Source of the DNA: Amphirosellinia nigrospora
Lineage: Eukaryota; Ascomycota; Sordariomycetes; Xylariales; Xylariaceae
Reading direction: 5' to 3'
NCBI GenBank assembly: GCA_004123355.1
Contig: SCHM01000002.1
Span: 6,297,569-6,361,568 of the forward strand
Length of the DNA stretch: 64,000 nt
The notes under the pieces: model-generated
Told to the model about the DNA's origin: nothing
Seen by the model: only the letters and a program-made list of their open reading frames with translations
The model's database searches: none
Translations under genes and position numbers: made by a program
Shown here: in pieces, positions 45,244 to 56,806 of the stretch
How the letters are laid out: each line of letters opens with the position of its first letter
Numbering within the stretch: position 1 is the stretch's first letter

Positions 45244-47724
45244 ATGGCGTTTAAGAGGGTAGCGGCACTTGCCGTTGGCATTTTGTTGCCGTTTGCTAGT
45301 TCTCTCACCATTGAGTACGCATTGCCCAAAACATCCTCGAAAATGGCTATATACTCACGCTGATTTCCACAGAGGAATGCTTGCTGCTCCGCGGCGAAGC
45401 GCTGCCAACGTTAATCCTAGTGGGGTATGTCTACTCAATTCTGGTACTGGCATGATTGGTTTTTAATACGAAAGCATACAGAAATGGGCTTTGTTCTCTT
45501 CTGCCACTTATAATTGGGACACCCAGAAGTCTTCGACAACCTGGCATCTGTTAGATGTGGCCAGCGGCACAACTAAGGAGGCACCGTTTCGGACGTCTCT
45601 GAGGCTGTCTGGATCGGCGATACCGATACAAGCATCCTATACATCAACAGCACCAATGAGGAGACTGCTGGTGGTGTGGCACTCTATACCGCTGATCTTG
45701 GAGCAAAGAAATTCTCACCGTTCGTGTTGATCCGTTTGTCATAGGCTTGATAAATGCTCACACAGTTTTGGACAGGACCCTAGTCGCATCATTAGAAGCG
45801 CCTTTCCAGGGCTTGAAAGCTGTGAAGACGAAATCCGGCGATATCAACTTCGTTGTAAATGCGCTTGCCCACTGGAATGACGGATCAGCCTATAATCCTG
45901 AATTGGCTGTCGCGCCATTGACATCTGGTGCAATCTACGATTCCAATTACATTCGTCATTGGAATACTTATATTACTTCTGAACGATATGCTATCTTCGG
46001 TGGCAAGCTTGCGCTCAGCAAACAGGGAAAGAATCACTATTCCTTGCAAGGCGAATTGAAGAATCTGCTGTTCGGAATCAACGGCACCGTTACCCGCCCC
46101 GAGACACCTGTGCAGCCCTTTGGCGACTCTGGTGACTACGACCTGTCGCCCAATGGCCAGACGGTTGCTTTCCTTACCAAAGCCCCGGAGCTATCGAAAG
46201 CGAATTACACTGCAAGCTATATCTACCTGGTTCCGCATGACGGCTCCAAAGCTGCTGTCAGTGTCAACGGCCCCAATACTTCGGCCCCTGCGAAAGCCAA
46301 GGGAGCTAGCGGATCACCACGCTGGTCTCCAGATGGCAAGAGACTTGCATACGTTCAGCAGGACGGTATCTCGTACGAGTCCGACCGCTATAAGCTGTAT
46401 GTTGCAGCAGTGGACGGCCTCAATTCAAAGATTACCCCTCTCGTTGAAAACTGGGATTCGAGTCCTTCGTCGTTACAATGGGCTGCTGATGGCAAGAACT
46501 TGTGGGTAGCTTCTGAGCTACATGCCTCGACACGCTTGTTTGTCATCCCGTATAACGCCAAGAGCTCTTTTGTGCCGAAGAACTTCACCGGCCCGGACAC
46601 CAACCTTGCTGACTTCAGTATTCTGCCTGATGGACATGCGCTAGTTTCTGCCTCGGCTAGTTGGACGAGCCGTATCTTTTACACTCAATCGCCAGGAAAG
46701 GACAGAAAGATTCTCTTCACTGCCAATGAGGTTGATCCTGAGCTGAAGGGGCTTAAGCCTGATTCGGTCTCGAACTTTTGGGTCGAAAATGACGATGGCG
46801 ATAAGATTCAGACCTTTGTGTTCTATCCCACCGACTTCGACCCGCAAAAGAAGTACCCCTTGGCATTTATCCTGTGAGTTGTTGCGAATCAATTTCTTCT
46901 AGCTGTCTCGGGGCGCAATGTTTTAATTTAGGCTCAAGTAGTGCCTAGAAACTCTCATATTACTATGAAAGCTTGTATGCTATGCCAACGGTAACTGTTA
47001 CTAATCTCACATGCATGCAGTCACGGAGGCCCGCAGTCGACTCAAGGCGACTCATGGAGTACTAGATGGAATCTTCGACTCTGGCTGAACAAGGATTCGT
47101 TGTGACGGCGACACAATTCACAGGATCACCGAGCTATAGCCAGGCATTTACAGACAAGATTCAAAACAATTGGGGAGGAACACCGTACACTGACCTGGTT
47201 AAGGTGTTCGAGCATCTCAAGCACAATGTCCACTATGTAGACACAGATCGGGCGATCGCAGCGGGTGCTAGCTTCGGATGTTACATGACAAACTGGATAC
47301 AAGGCCATGACCTGGGCGCGAGTTCAAGGCGCTTGTCTGCCATGATGGCAAAGTCAACCAAGTGGCGGCATACGCGACCGACGAGCTGTGGTTCATTGAG
47401 CATGATTCAAATGGCACTATCTGGAACAACAGGGAAAACTACGAACTCTGGGATCCATTGGCGCATGCGGCAAACTTTAACACACCTGAATTTATTGTTC
47501 ACAGTGACGGCGACTACCGCGTCGCCATCAGTGAAGGCCTCCAAACCTTCAACATTCTCCAAAGACTCGGCGTGCCCAGTCGCTTCCTCCACTTCCCAGA
47601 TGAGAGTCATTGGGTGACAAATCGCCAGAATAGCTTGTTGTGGCATCGTGGCATTTTCAACTGGATTAAGTACTGGGTTGGTCTAGATGAGGAGCTGATT
47701 CAAGACGGTGTTATCCATCAGTAA
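45244..47724 (+). CDS. DPP5: secreted dipeptidyl-peptidase 5
   Basis: A secreted S9-family serine peptidase that removes X-Ala, His-Ser and related dipeptides. Exons begin 45244-45314 (signal peptide MAFKRVAALAVGILLPFASS), 45373-45424 (EGMLAAPRRSAANVNPSG) and 45482 onward; a further junction near 45735-45770 is unclear. The beta-propeller half includes SGDYDLSPNGQTVAFLTKAPE and ASGSPRWSPDGKRLAYVQQD. An intron at 46873-47020 precedes the hydrolase domain, which opens HGGPQ. The nucleophile elbow reads GASFGCYMTNWIQGH (Ser present, but Cys where Gly is usual). Asp lies in VHSDGDYRVAISEG and His in DESHWVTN. One-base corrections are needed at CC 45584-45585, GG 47083-47084 and about 47317. The total length, about 720 residues, is normal for the family. 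Confidence 0.87.
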
Positions 47725-49025
47725 TCAGCTCCTTATTATAGATAGCGACATCATCTACAAGTTAACTCAGGTAACTAAAAAAGCATGTCTAATGAATCAT
47801 TACTAAGTAGAACTATGCGGCATGTTGTTTCCTCAGCTGACCTTTACGGAACGTAGATATCGGTAGTTAACGTAATTCTTGTTGTGGAAAATATGACATG
47901 GCTGTTAACACGGCGGCGTCTGGTAAAAGAGATATAATCTCATTTATAGTAGGTACTTGCTTGGCCTTTAACCTTCAGTCTATAAATATGCGTGTTGTGT
48001 CTTTATTCATATGTAAATAATCTCGCAACTGTAGACATATGCATGCGTCAGCAAGATTGAGTGCGGAGGGTCTTGTCTTGCGCAATTATCAAATCGTTCT
48101 CGCATCATGCTCGGATCGTGATAACTCCTTCTATGACGTGGCCTCAAGGCAGCTACGACGAAAGTTGCTCACAAAAGTCGGTGACGGCTGGCGACTGGCC
48201 TTTTCGTCGTCGATTAAGTAAGCTCTCGCGACTACAAGGCACCGACATCCTTCGTACTCGGTTTGTCGGGATTATCAGTGCAGGCTACAAATGCTGTAAG
48301 CTCAAATCATATCTAGCTTTGTTGTTGATCAGCTAATAACAGGGGTATATGCTTCTTAGTGCATGACTCACACACTCGTGCTTAAGATGGCGTAGACATT
48401 AGATGTGGAGGTATTAGATGGATAGACAATAGCTATTAGCGCTAAGTGGCTCGTTGATGTCCCTCCTTTTATATTGGTATGTTTTCAAGTCTTTTCTGTC
48501 CCGACTGAATGCAGTCACAAATAGATCTCGAAGACATCAGTATCGGTATTGTGGGTTGCGCAGGCTTCTTACAAATATCATCTCGGAAGAAAATCGGACT
48601 GCACCTCCTTAAAATGATTTTGTTGCTACGATCTATACTTGATTGAGCGCGAAATAGTGCTTATTCTCTAGGTAGGCTAGGTCGACTAAGATCTGATTAG
48701 ATGCGATTGATAAGATAAATCCAGATCGGCAAGCCCGAGTACGGAGTACTAGTTTATCTGATCTCGCTTAAAGATTATCCTAGCATTCTCTGGGAAGACC
48801 CATCAAGATGTATCTGACGTCCAACTGTATCGAGCTAGCAAGTGAATCGACAATGCTGGGGTTATTCAAATACTTTCGCATTCCGGGGTTGTAACGTGCC
48901 ATTAGGTCTGTTTCTTACCACTGTGATCCGACTGTGCGCTTGCTTATGTATCTTTCAAGTCCACGTCTTTAGAACCAGATATTTCCCCGTGTGGTTTAGA
49001 TGAACATATAAGATAGAATTGCAAG
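47725..49025. other. gene-free spacer
   Basis: 1.3 kb without recognisable genes. The frames at 48039-48336 look random. The right end is the probable promoter of the MFS gene. Confidence 0.4.
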
Positions 49026-50762
49026 ATGTCTTCACCTAATAACCCCGACGAGATCGCTCTCGATGCCATTGCACCCATTGCTGTTGTGCCCGTTACAACC
49101 TCAACAATCGAGAATCCTCCCCCAACTCGGGATGTTAAGCAGACCGACCCTTTCTTGGTGGCTTTTGATGAGCCCTACGATGCCGACAACCCTAAAGACT
49201 GGCCTAAGGGGCGCAAGTGGGCGGTAACCGACGTGCTCTCTGCCACTGGCTTCAACCGTATCCTGGTCTCGACCATTATGGCGCCGGCGTTGTCAACCAT
49301 TGCCAAAGAGCTACACATGAGTGCGACTGAGTCCGCCCTGTCACTATCGATTTATATCCTCGCAACTGCATTTGGGCCGCTGTTTATTGGCCCGCTCTCC
49401 GAGATTTACGGACGGCAAGTGATATTACATGCCTCTAACGTCTGGTTTCTGGTTTGGAATATTGCCTGCGGTTTTGCAAATACCAAAGAGCTGTTGATAG
49501 CATCCCGATTCCTTGCTGGTTTTGGTGCCAGTGCGATCTACGCTCTTGGTGGCGGTGTGTTGGGCGACATTGTGAGTAACTCGGTGCCATTTTCTTCCTA
49601 TTTCGACAACCTTTAGAGCACCAGGTTTCCCTTTAAGAGACAAAGTAGTGTCTGAAAGCTCCCAAAACACCCATAAATCAGCTCTAAATAGCAATAACTG
49701 ACTCCGAGTGTTGTAGTGGCGACCGGAGGAGCGTGGTCGTTCGCTAGGCGTATACCTCCTTATCCCTCTACTTGGAGCTGCGGTGGGTATGTACCTCATG
49801 AGTTAACCTAAGCGCTTATGAGAAAAACATACTAATTGTTTTTTTTTCTCAATCAGGACCTATCCTGGGGGCTTTATTGCTGAATATACCACTTGGCGAT
49901 GGATGTTCTGGTCGACGTCCATATTCCAAGGCGTCATGATTGTGGTCTCCTTTGATGTCTTCCGAGAGACCTTTGGGCCTCTCATTCTCAAACGAAGAGC
50001 TGCTCGACTACGCAAAGAGAGTGGAAACGAGCAATACTATACCGAGTTTGAAAAACAAACCCGCGAACAGTCGATCCTTCGAATTGCTTTTCGAGCGCTA
50101 TCTCGGCCTTGAGGCTGCTGGCTTTCACCCCCTTATCCAAATAACAGCCGTCGTCTCTGCCTTTAGCTACGGCACGCTATACATTGTTCTCTCTAGTTTC
50201 GCAGAGTTGTGGAGCTCTCGTTATCACCAACGTGTGTCAATCAGCGGTCTCCATTACATTGCTTGCGCACTGGGAGAGCTCGTCGGTCTCAGGTTGGCGG
50301 CCGAGTAATGGATGCCCTCTACCGCCGTATGCAGTCTCGTTCTGGGAATAGCGAACATCTCCCAGAGTTCCGAATGCCAATGACAGTCCCGGGGGCAATT
50401 ATCGCGGCCTATTGGTATTCATATATGGTTGGACAGCTCAGTATAGAGTTCATTGGATTGCAGTGGATATCGGCATCTTCATTAACATGTTCGGCGGCCA
50501 ATTCGGCGGTATGGCCTTATCAGCATATGTTATCGATGCATACCCCGAGCATACCAGCAGTGCCATTGCGGCCACGCAGTTTTTGAGGAGTTTGACGGCC
50601 TTTCTGTTCCCGCTCTTCACACCGAGCCTCTACCGTGTCCTTGGATACGGATGGGGAAATAGCACGATTGCCTTTGTTAGTCTTGCCCTCGCGTTACCAG
50701 CCCCCTTCTTCATTTGGCGGTATGGGGCCAAGCTCAGGGCAAAGGCAAATTCCACGTATTGA
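49026..50762 (+). CDS. MFS multidrug-type transporter (DHA1-like)
   Basis: Exons 49026-49571, 49717-49786 and 49857-50762 (introns 145 and 70 bp). A cytosolic N-terminus (FDEPYDADNPKDWPKGRKW) leads into 12 helices. Diagnostic segments are PLSEIYGRQVILHASN (motif A type), the helix-4 stretch ASRFLAGFGASAIYALGGGVLGDI, the domain-linking DIWRPEERGRSLGVYLLIPLLGAAVGPILGG (motif C GPxxGG) and EYTTWRWMFW. In the second half, YGWTAQYRVHWIAVDIG and AYVIDAYPEHTSSAIAATQF are seen. The layout fits proton-coupled drug or metabolite exporters of the DHA1 group; the substrate is unknown. The frame needs one base at G5 49867-49871, GG 50285-50286 and CC 50408-50409, plus corrections near 50110-50130. It lies upstream of the patatin gene on the same strand. 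Confidence 0.86.
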
Positions 50763-51498
50763 TCTCCATGTTTTGGTCACAACATACCTCAACATAGGGT
50801 GATCATTAAAACAGGCTAGTTTTCCTGCGCCGCACTAAGATGGAAAGACTTGAACTGCGCACCAGCTGCATTTTTCTTCGTTCGTCGGATATCATGGATA
50901 CTTGGATATGGGGGTTTATTGGTGTCTTGTGTTAACTTATTCTTGTACTTGATGTCTAATAGGAGCGCTGAACCCAAATTTGGCCTGTGCTCAGAGACCA
51001 TCAATTCGCCACTTAATGTAACCGAGGCAAGCCACAATAGCTGATGGTAGAGAGAACACTCTAATGCAAGCACTAAGGTGCAAATTAGCGAGGATAGATA
51101 AGAAAAGTAGATATCTCGGCGTATGCAACCAATCATCTGAGGATCAAGGGCGCTTCCTATTCGAGTCTGGCTCATTCGCGGCCAGCTACTGGTCGAGTGC
51201 GCAAGCCGTCGCAAACCTCGAGCGTGCATCTTGCAGCTTCATGTTGCAGCAGGTCTTGCACCACCCCTGTCCCGCGTCCCAAAGGGGGCGTTTAGTTTTC
51301 GTGCGGCTGGGCGACGTTCAGTAGTTAGCTGAGGGGAAATGGCTGGACGGGCTGGCCCAACAAGCCGGGTGTTGTTGGACTCATCGCCATTCTCCCCCAT
51401 TCCGGAATTACGTACAAGAAACCTCCTCTTGCCGGCCGTGATCCTTAGACACCTCCGTTACGCGCCGTCGGCTCGTGTACAACCACGGATAAGTCGCT
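50763..51498. other. spacer between MFS and patatin genes
   Basis: About 735 bp. No recognisable gene. The minus-strand frame at 50816-51229 has no known domain and overlaps no conserved feature. A GC-rich segment at 51180-51330 precedes the patatin gene and may be its promoter. Confidence 0.4.
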
Positions 51499-54400
51499 AT
51501 GGCAGGGGACCTTATAGCTCCGCACTCACTTCCATGCCACATTTGTGCGTCAGTGGCCGACAGGACGTTTACTTGCATACAGTGCAATAACCTTGCATTT
51601 TGCGATGCTTGTTGGTCCAAATGGGTTTTACACCTCTCTGGTGCTGTGGGATGGTTAGTAAAATGAGTGTAAATCGTTGTTACGATGTGATCATAGTATT
51701 CAGATCCATCGTGACTAGTATAGGTCCACTAACTAATCACCACCATTGTCGCGTAGGAATGGCAAGCCCCACGAGAAAGCCGATCCCCTTGTCGTAGACC
51801 GACTTCGTCAGATTTTAGAGCCAACACGGACGGAAGAAGAACATGAAGCCGAGTTACTCGAAGACCAGGACACGACTTGGTTTGGGTTCGGTCGCGATGC
51901 ATCAAATGCTCCCCAACTATACGATTATGGGCGCTTTTCTGCTATCCTCGCTGAGACTCAAACTGAGGAAACGGGCGAGCGGTATCCTCAACTAGCATCG
52001 TTCATCGGCGAAACAGGTATGCATGAACGACATTGCTACAACAAATGACATACTAGTCATTTCGAAAAGCCATAGATACTAATTGCTGTCTGACGCAAGG
52101 GTGCTGGGAAAAGTACACTAATTAAACTCCTTATTGACCGCCAAGACTTAACATCACCGCAGGGATCGAGGTATTTCTCTCCAGTAACGTCGTCCAACCG
52201 AGACCGAATCTCAACTACAGGCGACGTGCATCTCTATGCGGATCCATCTACATTATACGCGACTAACCCTTTACTTTTCGTTGATTGCGAGGGTCTCAGC
52301 GGCGGTGAGGCTGCACCTAAACAGTTAAGACAGCAGGATTCACCATCATCACACCCGGCCGCCAACTATCAACGGCGATATGCCGCCCCAAGAAAGATCG
52401 AATGGGCGCAAACGCCGCAGACTCAGAAGCGCGAGTTCGCTGTTAGCCAGCTTTACCCACGTATCCTCTACACATTTTCCGATTGCGTAATTTTTGTGCT
52501 GCGGAATCCTCGGTCGTTTGAATCGACTGTGTTGACTAGGTTGATCAAATGGGGCGCTGCCTCTATAGACAAGTCAATTAACCAACCTGTTCTTCCGCAC
52601 GCCATCATTGTCCTCAATGCGACCGATACCAATGTTGATGAGAAGGAGTGGGATGTCTCTAAAGCAACCCAAATGCTCCTGTCCGATATTAGTGATGCAA
52701 TTCGACGGGAGCCTATTCTTCAACAATATGCGCAGACATGGCGCCAACGTGGAAGGCGTCTCAATACGACCAAAGAGCTCCTGGAGTGCTACTACGCTTC
52801 TATTAGTGTCGTCAGAATCCCTTATAAAGGATCGTATAGTAAGTTACATTTGCAACAACATACTGTTTCGATTTTGTGTGCGGCCTGAATATCACGATAG
52901 AAAGTATGAAATGATCACGCTAATTTAACTACTCTAGTGTTAATGAACGAGCAAGTTGGCAAACTATGCGATCTCATCAAAGACCGGTGCGCTGCGGCCC
53001 TCGCAAAGAAAAACAGGTGCGCATGCTGGCTACCACAGAGAAACTTCAATTCTATCTTCAAGCGGCGTTTGATCATTTTACTATGGATCTCAATACGCCG
53101 TTTGATTTTGTTAAAGAGATGCTTCGTCACAGTCCTGTTTCCCGAAATTTTGAAGGAAACATTTTGAATCTCGCATTATTAATCAAAGAGAATGCTGTCA
53201 ACCCCGCCGTTCGTAACGATGCCGAGCAAATCTTTCGAGCCATCGGGCCCATGATAGCATCATGCGTAATGCTTGACGCTGTCCGGCAGAAACTTCCCGG
53301 TAAGTTCGACTACGCTAATATAATCCTAACCATACCTTGCTGATACCGTTTATTATAGGAACAGTCAGCCGGCTATTAGATGACCGCTATGCGGCGTCAT
53401 GTGTTGGAGCAATGCAGACGTTCGCAGGCCTTTATTGGCCTTGCAGTTTTCAGACCCAGGCGCATGGCGAGCTCGGTCAGTGTTGTAACGTTAAGTTGGG
53501 GCACAACCCCAAAGGCCATCAAAACAAGCAAGGCAAAATCATTGGTCATGGCGAATACCAGTCCAGCTTCAACGTCAACATATTCCAGCCCGTTTGGGAG
53601 AATTTGATAAGAGCAAGCCTTGTCCAAGTCCAGTCTGCCAGTTTTCGGCTCACTCAAGAGTTTCCAGACAGGTCTGAGCTTGATATCGCTGCCTTGCTGC
53701 ATCGAGAGCATTTGAATGAGTTGTATTCTAACAACCTAGGCCCCTTCGAACTTTATTAGTTATTCATCTTGCCTCTGCTGCTTACGGGAGCTTCCGGAGT
53801 GTGCGTTGCCGTGTGGTCATGTTCTTGTAAGTCATCACGACAATATTTTATTCTCATCATTCCAACCTCTGGAGCTTAGTTCGGGCCCATGAAATCCCCA
53901 GCAGCCCCCATGAGCTATGTACACTCAAACCTTCCCCCTGAAGTGACGAGAATTGACACCAAATATTGCAGTGTCTTCCATGTGTAGAGATATATGGAGC
54001 AAGAACATCGAGAACGACGATCGAAATTAATCGATGTCCCATACACGTACGTGACGTGATAGCGAGTCCGCCTTGGGTTATTGTAACGAAACCACGATAT
54101 GCTGGCGTCCGAACTCTTTCTATCGATGGGTAAGTATCCCGGATTTAAAGGCGCAGAGAATATACTAACACACGATGAAAGAGGTGGCATTCGTGGGATT
54201 ATACAACTACATGTCCTTCGAGAGATTGAGAAGATACTGGGTTCCGACTTGCCAGTTCAGTTGTTCTTCGACCTGATTGTCGGAACTGAGTAAGTCAAGC
54301 TTATCGGTAATATGAGCATTTATTAACACATACAAGCTTCGGCGGCGTCATCGCTATCGCGCTAGGAGTGAAGAAGTGGTCTGTCAGCTCTGCGATAGAA

Positions 54401-56483
54401 AAGTTCAAGGACCTCTGCCGCGAAGCTTACGTAGCTCGGGGCATATCTAAATTGCCCCTTTCTGGGGCATTCTCGGTCTTCTATCATAAAAGCTTGTACA
54501 AGCACCAACCTCTCGAAGGCGCTCTACGTCGGTATTTGTCTGAGCAACCCCTATTTGGGGCTACATCTTATGGATCTCGATTGGCCGCTTCAACTAAAGT
54601 TGCGGTTACAGCCATGTCAGTAGCTTGTGGCCAAGATGTTGTCTTTGCCAACTATAATCGCCCGGATATTACAGAGAAAAGTAAGTCAACGATACGCAGT
54701 ACGCATGTCGCTCATATCACTAAGCTAAGTATTCTGCTAGGCATCCCTTACCAGTTCTCTCGATCGGATACCCCAGAAAAGAAATACGTATGTGGGAGGC
54801 GTGAGTGTGATCCTCTTAAACATAAATATACGGACAGACTAGACTAATCATATTCATAAAAGTGCTCGAGCAACAACTGCCACGGCGCCTCTTTTTTCTC
54901 CGTTCAAGAAAGCTGAGACCGGCCATCAATATGCCAATGGAGGGATGTGTCCAATCATTGTCGCTCACTACGAAGCTAAGTCAGCCTGGAAAGACGTTAG
55001 CAATCGACCACCCGATCTGGTTCTCTCAATCGGTGCAGGTGGTAATATTGGAGACCGCTCGAAAGCAGGACTCAACAGTCCAACATCGCTGCATACCACT
55101 ACCAATGATTCAGTTAGCACAAGTAGCCCCCCTAGCGCAGTAATTCGACAAGGTCGGGTGGCATGGGAAATTATAAACGGCAGAATCCCCCCGGACCAGT
55201 ATCGTCAGATTTTCTTCCTCATAAAAACACCATGAGGAATTATATCGTACGCAACCCACAAACACCGATGCTGCTTACATTCAACAATCCTATCTCAGGT
55301 CAAACTGATCGCCTGAATGATCAGCGTATAACCGAGAATACTTGGAATAGCTTCTTGTCCACGCACGTCTCGCGGAAGCCCTTTATTCGCCAGCGTTACC
55401 GACGCATCTGTCCCGAGCTGTTCTCAAAGTTACCAAACACTGACGATGTCACAAAATTGGACGAGGTGGAACGGGAGGTACAGGAAGTACTGCGGCAAGA
55501 TTCAACAGAACTTGTTGAGATTGCGCATAGACTTGTGGCAAGCACATTCTTCTTCGAGAAAGATATGGCGAGCATCAAGCAGAAGGCTTCGGGCTTTACA
55601 TGTACTGGTAAGTTTTCTTTAGGTAGTTTCATTTGCGAGGGAAAGTCAAGCAGTTGATTCTGGTTTTTGTTCTATAACACGCCATTAATCAAGCTCTAGG
55701 GTCTATTTTCTGCAAGTTCCGTCCGTATTCGCCTGAGATTAAGGCCCTGGCCTGGTTTCTCATCTCACTCCTTGACGGCGATTTCGAGCCGCACTTTCTT
55801 ATAGAAGAAGAGTACGAAGATAGCGCAGCTGTAAGATCCCCTGATAATTGTACTACCATCGCATGTGACCCTGGGCACACTACCCTCTATGATCCGATAT
55901 ATACGCAAAGAGAAAAATAAGAGTGGCTGACCCAAAGTTAATAGTGGCCGGTTCGCCAAATAGTGCTCACAAACTCCGTGCTTCAGGATATGCACCTACA
56001 CGGAACCTTCCAGCTCGAGCAAATCCGCATCAGGGCAGCGCACGAGGACTCTGATATCAAACTATCTCTTTGTTTGCAGATTGCTCCGTACCCGAGTGGT
56101 GTCCATGCCTTGCTAATCAGCGGTTTCCCGCGGCGGCTGATGTCCGAGGATGGTAGTGGAGTGCATCAAGCCGGTCAGTGACTTTCCGCCACCCTCCCCC
56201 CTTATAGAATATGATGAACAATCCGCGCACTAAGAGGGCATCATGTGAATGTGTACATGCTAACACTAGCTTAGTCATTTCTATGAACAGCCGATCGACG
56301 ATCCAACGGCAGCCAAGTGGCGCTAATACTGATGGAACTGAAGCCAGTACTCCAACATCTACCTCTTTCTCCTTCTCACCCTCGATGCGTGAGACGCCGG
56401 TAAGCCCACCTTTTAGCCAAGGTTCGTTCGAGAAGCCGTTTTCGGGGCACAATGTGGATGACTTGCCAGAATTGGAGGGCTAA
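51499..56483 (+). CDS. zinc finger - GTPase - zinc finger - patatin multidomain protein
   Basis: A ~5-kb gene with many short introns (51654-51756, ~52016-52100, 52839-52937, 53300-53358, 53827-53971, 54130-54181, 54290-54336 and others). In order: an N-terminal Cys cluster (MAGDLIAPHSLPCHICAS, then CIQCNNLAFCDACW); a P-loop GTPase with G1 GETGAGKST, G3 FVDCEGLSGG and G4-like LNATD; a helical region; a Cys/His segment (WPC ... CCNVKLGHNPKGHQ); a RING-like cluster (CLCCLRELPECALPCGHVL ... CVEIYG ... CPIH); and a patatin phospholipase domain (RTLSIDGGGIRGIIQLHVL ... LFFDLIVGT ... FGGVIAIALG ... ARATTATAPLF). A C-terminal region has IAHRLVASTFFFEKD and ends DDLPELEG. It resembles large fungal 'FabD/lysophospholipase-like' proteins of unknown role. 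Several one-base gaps are needed (for example A5 near 53010). The catalytic residues look altered (see findings). The start ATG 51499 is in frame with the first Cys cluster. Confidence 0.8.
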
Positions 56484-56806
56484 GCTTTTCACGGTCCGTG
56501 AGACTACTCGTCGGCGATGGAGTCGCGGTTGTGAGCTGTTTTTTTTTAGTGATTACGAACAGGTTGATATCCCATGATTTGAATATGGATAACGACGCGA
56601 CAATAAATGTATCAATAATATTGAACTTGCGCAATTTTGAACTTTTCATTTTAGAACCACTAATACACTATGGGCTATCAACAATTGACATACTGACTAA
56701 TATTTGCAAACCGCCGCACCCTTAAACATTTCACATCCCCAATGTCGCGTCGCTACAAGTCGCCTCCGCGCTTGAGAATTTTTCAGTAGCTCACTTTTTA
56801 TGCATG

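Noticed and set aside
50816-51229. 137-codon minus-strand frame
   Set aside because: No domain, no splice-extended partner, and it sits in the spacer after the MFS gene.
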